Shown: one piece after another, positions 58,365-64,000 of the stretch | Numbering within the stretch: the first letter of the stretch is position 1 | Layout of the letters: every line of letters begins with the position of its first letter | Origin: Burkholderia sp. Ax-1719 | GTDB lineage: Bacteria > Pseudomonadota > Gammaproteobacteria > Burkholderiales > Burkholderiaceae | NCBI RefSeq assembly: GCF_011753055.1 | Contig: NZ_VWWJ01000001.1 | Span: forward strand, 124,001 to 188,000 | Length of the DNA stretch: 64,000 nt | Reading direction: 5' to 3' | Program-made: the position numbers and the translations under genes | Notes under the pieces: model-generated | Database searches by the model: none | Told to the model about the DNA's origin: nothing | What the model saw: the letters and a program-made list of their open reading frames with translations, nothing else

Positions 58365-60652
58365 GCCATTCCGATGTGATGCATGAGGAACCCGAAGCGC
58401 TCGAACCCGTCGATCCAGGCCGCCGCCGCTTCATGCGCTCGGGCGCGCTGTTCGTCGCTTTCAGCCTGATACCGGGCGTCGACGCCTTCGCGCAGCAGGT
58501 GATCGCCGACGAAGGCAAGGCCGTGACGATCTCGCGCAACACCCAGACGCTGGCGGGCAGTCTCAAGACCAATCCGCTGCTGGACGCGTGGATCAAGATC
58601 GCGCCCGACGGCCACGTGACCGTCTTCACCGGCAAGGTCGAGCTAGGCACCGGCGTGCGCACGGCGCTGCTGCAAGTGGCGGCTGAGGAGCTGAACATGA
58701 CGCCCTCGCTCATAACCTTCCTCACCGCCGACACCGGCGCATCGCCCGACGAAGGACTGACCGCCGGCAGCCACACCATCGCCGATAGCGGCAGCGCCCT
58801 GCTCAACGCCGCCGCGCAGGTGCGCGGTCTGCTGATGGACGCCGCCGCCAGACATTTCGGCATACCAGGGAATGCGCTGAGCGCGCAGGACGCCGTGATT
58901 CGCGCGCCCGACGGCCGGACGATGAGCTACGGCGAGGCGGTCGCGCTGGTCGATCTACATCGCAACGCGCAACCCGTTTCGCCGCTCAAGGACCCGAAGA
59001 CGTTTCGGGTGATCGGCACGTCACTGCCACGCGTCGATATTCCGGGCAAGGTCACGGGTGGCGCGAGCTATGTGCAGGACATGCAGTTGCCCGGCATGTT
59101 GCATGCGCGCGTGGTGATGCCGCCTGTCTATGACGCAACGCTGCTGGCTTTCGACGAGGCCGCCATCGTCAAGCTGCCGGGCGTGGTGAAGATCGTGCGC
59201 GACGGCAGCATGCTGGCCGTGGTCGCGGCGGGGGAATGGCAGGCGGTGGTAGCGCAGCGCGCCCTGGCCGCGAGTTGCCGATGGACGCCCGGCCGCGCAC
59301 TGCCCGATCCGGCCACGGTGCACGGCGACCTCAGGCGCATCGCCACGCGCACGATCCCGATCGCCAGCCAGCACACGGGCGCTGCGCCCGCGGTCAAGAC
59401 GCTGCACGCCACGTACCTCAAGGACTATTTGCTGCATGGCTCGATTGGCCCGTCCTGCGCGGTGGCGCAACTGGAAAACGGCAAACTCACGGTCTGGACG
59501 CATTCGCAGGGCGTGTATCCGCTGCGCGATGCGCTCGCCGAGATGCTCGCGATGCAAAAAGACGACGTGCGCTGTATTCATACGGAAGGCTCCGGCTGCT
59601 ACGGCCACAATGGCGCGGACGACGTGGCCGCGCACGCCGCGCTGATCGCGCACGCCATGCCGGGCCGCCCGGTGCGCGTGCAGTGGATGCGCGAGCAGGA
59701 GCATACGTGGGACCATTTCACGCCCGCGATGGTCACCGAAGCGAGCGCCTCGCTGGATGCGCAGGGCCGCATCGTCGACTGGCAGTACGCGCTATGGAGC
59801 AGTTCGCACAACGAGCGCATCGTCAATGCGGGGCGTCTGCTGCCCGCGCGCATGCTGGCCAAGCCCTTCGTTTCCGCGCCATCGGAGCCGATGGTGCAAC
59901 CCGAAGGCGGCGGCGACCGTAACGCGATTCCGCTTTATACGCTGCCCAATATCGAGGTCATCAATCATTTTTCGCCGACGATGCCGCTGCAGACCTCGGC
60001 CATGCGCTCGCTCGGCGCGCACACCAATATCTTCGCGATCGAAAGTTTCATGGACGAACTCGCGCATGCCGCCGGGACCGATCCCGTGGCATTTCGTCTG
60101 AAGCATATGGACGATCCGCGTGCGCGCGACGTGATTCAGCTTGCGGCACAGCGTTTTGGCTGGCCGCGCCCGCCGCGTGAGCGTAATCGCGGCGTGGGTT
60201 TCGGGTTTGCGAAATACAAGAATCTGATGGCTTATGTGGCGATTGCAGTGGAAATCGCCGTCGAGCCAGAAACTGGCCAGATAACGCTGGAGCGCGCGGA
60301 AGTCGCCGTGGATTCCGGGCAGATCGTCAATCCCGACGGCATTCGCAATCAGATCGAAGGCGGCGTGATTCAATCGGCAAGCTGGACGCTGCACGAATCA
60401 CTGCGTTTCGATACCGCGCGCATTCGCAGTTTCGACTGGAGCAGTTATCCGATTCTGCGGTTTTCCTCCGTGCCGAAGAGCCTCAATGTGCATTTGATCG
60501 ACCGGCCCGGCGCGCCGTTTCTGGGCGCGGCGGAAGCGTCGATGGGGCCGACGGCGGGCGCGCTCGGCAATGCGCTATTCGACGCGACCGGTCAGCGCGT
60601 GCGGAACATGCCGCTCGCAGGCGATAGACTGCGTCGCCTGATTGAGGTTTGA
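58361..60652 (+). CDS. Molybdopterin-binding subunit of xanthine-oxidase-family hydroxylase
   Basis: A 763-residue catalytic subunit. A twin-arginine signal is visible at about 18-42 (GRRRFMRSGALFVAFSLIPGVDAFA), so the folded complex is exported to the periplasm. Molybdopterin-domain features include GKVELGTGVRTALLQVAAEEL, the long central region, GAHTNIFAIESFMDELAHAAG, and ERAEVAVDSGQIVNPDGIRNQIEGGVIQSASWTLHE near the end. Members hydroxylate N-heterocycles or oxidise aldehydes (isoquinoline oxidoreductase type). The substrate is unknown. No molybdopterin-insertion chaperone gene is adjacent. Confidence 0.93.
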   Translation: MSHSDVMHEEPEALEPVDPGRRRFMRSGALFVAFSLIPGVDAFAQQVIADEGKAVTISRNTQTLAGSLKTNPLLDAWIKIAPDGHVTVFTGKVELGTGVRTALLQVAAEELNMTPSLITFLTADTGASPDEGLTAGSHTIADSGSALLNAAAQVRGLLMDAAARHFGIPGNALSAQDAVIRAPDGRTMSYGEAVALVDLHRNAQPVSPLKDPKTFRVIGTSLPRVDIPGKVTGGASYVQDMQLPGMLHARVVMPPVYDATLLAFDEAAIVKLPGVVKIVRDGSMLAVVAAGEWQAVVAQRALAASCRWTPGRALPDPATVHGDLRRIATRTIPIASQHTGAAPAVKTLHATYLKDYLLHGSIGPSCAVAQLENGKLTVWTHSQGVYPLRDALAEMLAMQKDDVRCIHTEGSGCYGHNGADDVAAHAALIAHAMPGRPVRVQWMREQEHTWDHFTPAMVTEASASLDAQGRIVDWQYALWSSSHNERIVNAGRLLPARMLAKPFVSAPSEPMVQPEGGGDRNAIPLYTLPNIEVINHFSPTMPLQTSAMRSLGAHTNIFAIESFMDELAHAAGTDPVAFRLKHMDDPRARDVIQLAAQRFGWPRPPRERNRGVGFGFAKYKNLMAYVAIAVEIAVEPETGQITLERAEVAVDSGQIVNPDGIRNQIEGGVIQSASWTLHESLRFDTARIRSFDWSSYPILRFSSVPKSLNVHLIDRPGAPFLGAAEASMGPTAGALGNALFDATGQRVRNMPLAGDRLRRLIEV

Positions 60653-60673
60653 AACTGAATTCCGGCGCGGCAT

Positions 60674-61783
60674 TTAAGTGATTCGGCGCTGGCGTCTGAA
60701 AAAATTCCACAATAAGCCCGTGGCGTCCGGCCCGCGCGCCGAATGAAATGGCTCGCTAGGGTCGCCGCCGCTCCAGGCGTGGCCCAAACCGCGCACTACG
60801 CACAGCCGCACCACATTGCGGCCGCCTTTTACGTAATCCGTGTAGTCCGCGCCATCGCGGCTATAAAAGCGCTGCTCGCCCACGCGTAATTCGCCTTCTG
60901 CGTCGACCAGCCGGTTCAGGCGCGCGAATTGAAGCGTCAATTGCTCCGCATTGTGTTTTGCCACCACCGCGTCGATTTCGCCGTGCACGATGACGGTTGG
61001 CATGCCGGGATAGTGATTGATATCCACGCGCGCATCGATCAGATGCACGGGGTTTTCCCGCGTGCCGCGGCGCATCACGCTCATCGCCGTCATGGTGGAG
61101 GTCGCCGCGCCAAATACCGGCCCGGAATGCAGGCCCACCGCGGCAAACAATTGCGGATGTTCAATTGCCAGCATCGCCGCCAAACCCGCGCCCGCCGAAA
61201 TCCCCGCCAGATAAATACGCTGCGCGTCAAATCCATATTCCGCAACGATAGCGCCGATCAACGAAGCAACCGAGGGCGCCTCCGTATTAGCGGGATCGTC
61301 GTGCCAATGCCAGCAACCCTGCGCATGCGCGGTTTTCGCCTGCTCAGGCAACAGTACGGCAAAACCGGCCCGTTCGGCACGCTGGCAAATACGCGTGCCG
61401 CGCGCAAACGATTCCGCGGTCTGTTTGCAACCGTGCAACATCACGACGAGCGGCAAATTGACCGTCGTTTCAACGGATGCAGGTAAATAAAGCGCGTAAG
61501 CGAGGTGATTGACCAGACGCCCGGCGGTGGGCGGCGCGGAATGAAACGAGCGTAGCCAGCGACCCGGCAATGACTTCGGCGGCGCTTTCGAACGAGCTTT
61601 TGGCGTTGCGCTTTTAGACGCACCCGATGTAGACGAAACGCGTTTTGCGCGTTTCACAGTGGCATTCGTGGAGAGTTTGACGGCTGCGGTTTTACGCCGG
61701 CTAGCCTTTTTCGGCGGCGGCGCCATGACGCTTGCGAGCAGGTCTAAACCTCGAAGCCAGACGCTGGATTTTTTCCTGGGCAT
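60674..61783 (-). CDS. PHB depolymerase-family esterase
   Basis: A 369-residue serine esterase. An N-terminal basic, Lys/Ala/Ser-rich segment (about residues 25-75, with ASRRKTAAVKLSTNATVKRAKR) precedes the alpha/beta-hydrolase core: LPLVVMLHGCKQTAESFARGTRICQRAERAGFAVLLPEQ, nucleophile in GISAGAG, and the late GHAWSGG. No signal peptide, so it may act in the cytoplasm, perhaps on short-chain esters or PHB oligomers. The ATG at 61783 (MPRKKSSVW) is the standard start; one at 61834 is less likely. Confidence 0.88.
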   Translation of the reverse strand: MPRKKSSVWLRGLDLLASVMAPPPKKASRRKTAAVKLSTNATVKRAKRVSSTSGASKSATPKARSKAPPKSLPGRWLRSFHSAPPTAGRLVNHLAYALYLPASVETTVNLPLVVMLHGCKQTAESFARGTRICQRAERAGFAVLLPEQAKTAHAQGCWHWHDDPANTEAPSVASLIGAIVAEYGFDAQRIYLAGISAGAGLAAMLAIEHPQLFAAVGLHSGPVFGAATSTMTAMSVMRRGTRENPVHLIDARVDINHYPGMPTVIVHGEIDAVVAKHNAEQLTLQFARLNRLVDAEGELRVGEQRFYSRDGADYTDYVKGGRNVVRLCVVRGLGHAWSGGDPSEPFHSARGPDATGLLWNFFRRQRRIT

Positions 61784-62008
61784 GGCGTGGGCGGTGACAG
61801 CGAAGCGGCGCGGCAAAACAGCAAAGAGCCGCAAAGAGTCCGGACGTCCACAACGGACGCCCGGCGAATTCAGCCAATACTGGAGTACGGTAACCCAATC
61901 GGGCGGATCATGAGAACCGGCATTGCGCCAGTTTCCAGAATCCGTCGTAAAGGCCGGTTACGCCATTCCGGCGGCCAGCCTTTACTTCATTTACAACCTT
62001 TGCGCTAT

Positions 62009-62584
62009 TTACGCTGCTGCGGCCGGAGCGGCAGCGGCTTCCACGGCGACGGCGCGCGGCTTGCGGGGCGCACGCGTCTTCTTCGCGGGAGCGGGAGCCG
62101 TTGCAGCGGCCTTGCGACCACGCTTGGCACCTGTCTTCGTTGCGGCAGCGGACTTCGCGGCAGCGCGCTTGAAGCCGGGCTTCGGGCCACGCTTCGCGCC
62201 AGTCGTCTTAGCGGCAACCTTCGGTGCGGCAGCAGCCGTTGCACCTTCGATCAGGAATTTCGAGCGGTCTTTCACGTCGCGAATCCACAGCGGCGCACGG
62301 CCACGGCCGGTCCACGTCGCGCCCGTTTTCGGGTCCGCGTATTTCGGTGCAACGTGATGCACCGCGGCGCGCGGCGCTTTTGCCACGCCATTGGCGGCAG
62401 CGACGCCCGGCTTGCGACCACGCTTCTTGCCGACGAACGATTCAATATCGGCGACGCTCAAGCCATGCTTGTGCATCAGGTCACGAATCTTCGTGAGACC
62501 CACCGATGCCTGCTTATGCGAAAGCGTTTCCGCCTGTTTTTGCAGCTTTGCGATCTTCAGGTTGATCGCGTCCAAAGTCACCAT
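62009..62584 (-). CDS. H-NS family nucleoid protein with AT-hook-like segments and long basic tail
   Basis: A 191-residue DNA-binding protein. The N-terminal helical oligomerisation part is followed by GKKRGRKPG (an AT-hook-like motif), the H-NS core at about 80-115 (YADPKTGATWTGRGRAPLWI, containing the TWTGRGR recognition loop), and a C-terminal tail of about 75 residues rich in Ala, Lys and Pro with further KRGPKPG and KRGRKA copies. It probably silences AT-rich DNA. GGGAGGTGAGT precedes the ATG. Confidence 0.92.
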   Translation of the reverse strand: MVTLDAINLKIAKLQKQAETLSHKQASVGLTKIRDLMHKHGLSVADIESFVGKKRGRKPGVAAANGVAKAPRAAVHHVAPKYADPKTGATWTGRGRAPLWIRDVKDRSKFLIEGATAAAAPKVAAKTTGAKRGPKPGFKRAAAKSAAATKTGAKRGRKAAATAPAPAKKTRAPRKPRAVAVEAAAAPAAAA

Positions 62585-63399
62585 ACTCACCTCCCTTATC
62601 GGATTTCGTCTCCAGACACCTGTGAAACTTCGTTTGCATGGCGAAGTTTGGTCTGGTCCATATCGGCAATTGCCATCGTGGCAATCCGGATTATGGCGGT
62701 AAAGAGCCCGCAGGTGCAAACTCATTGGATGACATTCAGCAATTCGCAGGCCCAATAGCAGTTAAAAGACCAGGAATTTTTTCCGATTCCTTTCATCCGG
62801 TTACTTTCGATCTCGTGAAAGAGTCCAGAAAAGCGCGAGCAAAATGCTTTCGAACTTCAGGATACAGAATTTGAAGAATTGAAACTCGCTGCGTGCACGC
62901 ATCCTGCACCCGACTCAAACGCGCGATCGCGCCTCACGATGCACCTGTAATTATGAGCAATAGACCTAATAGTCAGTTGTCTGGCAAAAGATTGTGCGAG
63001 CGTCAACGAATGGGTTTGAGCGTGTTGCTGTGTGTGGCTGCGCGTAGCGGATTGCGTTCGATAACGCTGCACGCCCAACGTGGATACATCAGATGATCTA
63101 AAATGCGCGCTGCGGATGAATGTTGCCGGGCGACCTTCCGCTTTTCGATTCCGCCAACCGCTGTTGTTTTTTCACCCAACCCGCTACGACCGAACCTTGC
63201 ATGCGGTGCATGCGGCAGAGGTCCTGCGTATCGCTTCCTGTCGTTTTTTGTCGCTTCCGATCTTGCCTTGCGATGCCTTTGCGTCATACACGCGATTCAT
63301 CATGACGTTTGCGCGCCCGGTGTTATCGATCACATTCCATCACATCAATTTATAAACCGCGCTTTTAGACCGCTTCAGACTTCGCTTTAGACCTGACCG
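62585..63399. other. Gene-free region between H-NS and MFS genes
   Basis: 815 bp with no convincing coding frame on either strand. It is AT-richer than the rest, especially 62640-62960, and must hold the H-NS gene's promoter on the left and that of the MFS gene on the right. I see no strong hairpin, repeat or known RNA element in it. Confidence 0.6.
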
Positions 63400-64000
63400 A
63401 TGAACGCACCTGTAGAAACATCCCTTCGCGCGGAGGCTGCCGAAACCGGCGGCGCGTCCGCGCTTATCGAGCCGCCTCACGGACTCGGTCTCGCCGAACT
63501 CTCGCTGGCGCTCGGCGGCTTTGCGATCGGCACGGCTGAATTTGCCGCCATGGGCATTCTTCCGGAGATGGCCGGCGATCTGCACGTCACGATTCCGCAA
63601 GCCGGCCATATGATCAGCGCCTACGCTGCGGGCGTGGTGGTCGGCGCGCCGCTCATTACTGTGCTGCTCGCAAGAATGCCGCGCCGCGCGCTGCTGATCG
63701 TGCTGATGTTGCTGTACGCCATCGGCAATGGCGCGACTGCGGTTTTCCATAGCTATGGTTTCGCGCTCGCGAGCCGCTTTATTGCCGGTCTGCCGCACGG
63801 CGCGTATTTTGGTCTCGCTGCGCTCGCGGCGGCCGCACTCGTGCCGCCGCATAAACGCGGCGCGGCAATCGGCAAGGTGATGCTGGGCCTGAGCGTGGCG
63901 AACGTGATTGGCGTGCCCGCCGCCACCTGGCTAGGCCAGGCGCTGGGCTGGCAGGCCTGCTTCGCATCGGTCGGGGTCATCGCGCTGATCACCGCGGGCA
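63400..64000 (+). CDS. MFS transporter, DHA1-type (truncated by window edge)
   Basis: An open frame of 200 codons starts at the ATG at 63400 and continues past the window. The protein begins MNAPVETSLRAEAAETGG, then shows ELSLALGGFAIGTAEFAAMGILPEMAG, the signature of the AraJ/YdhP-like drug:H+ antiporter group, followed by further transmembrane segments and FIAGLPHGAYFGLAALAAAA. Probably an exporter of sugars or drugs. No strong ribosome site is obvious; TAGACCTGACCG precedes the ATG. Confidence 0.88.
   Translation, partial: MNAPVETSLRAEAAETGGASALIEPPHGLGLAELSLALGGFAIGTAEFAAMGILPEMAGDLHVTIPQAGHMISAYAAGVVVGAPLITVLLARMPRRALLIVLMLLYAIGNGATAVFHSYGFALASRFIAGLPHGAYFGLAALAAAALVPPHKRGAAIGKVMLGLSVANVIGVPAATWLGQALGWQACFASVGVIALITAG

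Overview
The window is high-GC, densely coded chromosomal DNA of a beta-proteobacterium, most likely Burkholderiales close to Paraburkholderia/Caballeronia. The evidence is the gene content: Burkholderia-type general porin, H-NS protein with a long Lys/Ala-rich tail, persulfide dioxygenase-rhodanese fusion, XapX/DoxX/DUF1275 proteins, many LysR regulators, and a ~0.5 kb intergenic repeat that I associate with Paraburkholderia. I found no rRNA, tRNA, CRISPR array, prophage or transposase. It looks like a metabolically versatile accessory part of a large replicon.

Layout. 1-11.9 kb: a truncated AraC regulator divergent from an SDR reductase, a tiny His-rich secreted peptide, a YaiI/UPF0178 protein, an alpha-glucan pair (GH63-like glucosidase and archaeal-type debranching enzyme), a periplasmic FKBP, an ankyrin protein, a Lys/Ala-rich putative DNA-binding protein, a Tat-exported HiPIP and a SanA/DUF218 membrane protein. 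11.9-24.6 kb: a quaternary-amine region. On the minus strand run an NCS1 permease, a porin, a LysR regulator and a GbcA-like Rieske oxygenase. Divergently on the plus strand run carnitine monooxygenase oxygenase CntA, a semialdehyde dehydrogenase and the reductase CntB, then repeat R1, an XRE-PAS regulator and a D-malate dehydrogenase. Together these enzymes give a plausible complete route from L-carnitine through malic semialdehyde and D-malate to pyruvate. 24.6-28.8 kb: two LysR genes and a UbiD/UbiX decarboxylase pair. 28.8-33.5 kb: an inositol-dehydrogenase-like oxidoreductase, a TIM-barrel isomerase and an orphan sugar-binding protein, divergent from an unusual HTH/solute-binding-protein fusion regulator.

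33.6-38.3 kb: a cobalamin riboswitch and btuB, repeat R2 (inverted relative to R1), a 1-Cys peroxiredoxin and a persulfide dioxygenase-rhodanese fusion. 38.3-41.8 kb: a 450-residue protein of unknown function divergent from a coupled sirtuin/WYL-regulator pair, with a 23-bp inverted repeat between them. 41.8-51.8 kb: a long minus-strand cluster (YcaC hydrolase, amidohydrolase, DoxX, XapX, DUF1275, VOC, AlgE-like porin, small protein), then a Tat-exported alpha/beta hydrolase and a winged-helix/P-loop ATPase regulator. 52.3-60.7 kb: AraC and FixJ-type regulators, LysR/MFS, and a periplasmic molybdenum hydroxylase (tri-haem cytochrome c, 2Fe-2S subunit, Mo subunit). 60.7-64 kb: a PHB-depolymerase-family esterase, an H-NS protein and a truncated MFS exporter.

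The most unusual signal surrounds the two copies of the ~513-bp nested inverted repeat. Genes that run toward a copy (cntB, btuB) lose almost all C-ending codons near their 3' ends and become G/T-rich. The sequence on the far side (the region right of R1, and the peroxiredoxin gene right of R2) is the mirror image, C/A-rich and T-poor. The polarity flips across each element, so it appears centred on the element rather than set by gene direction or replication. This looks like a strand-specific C-to-T mutation gradient of a kind I do not recognise from described systems.
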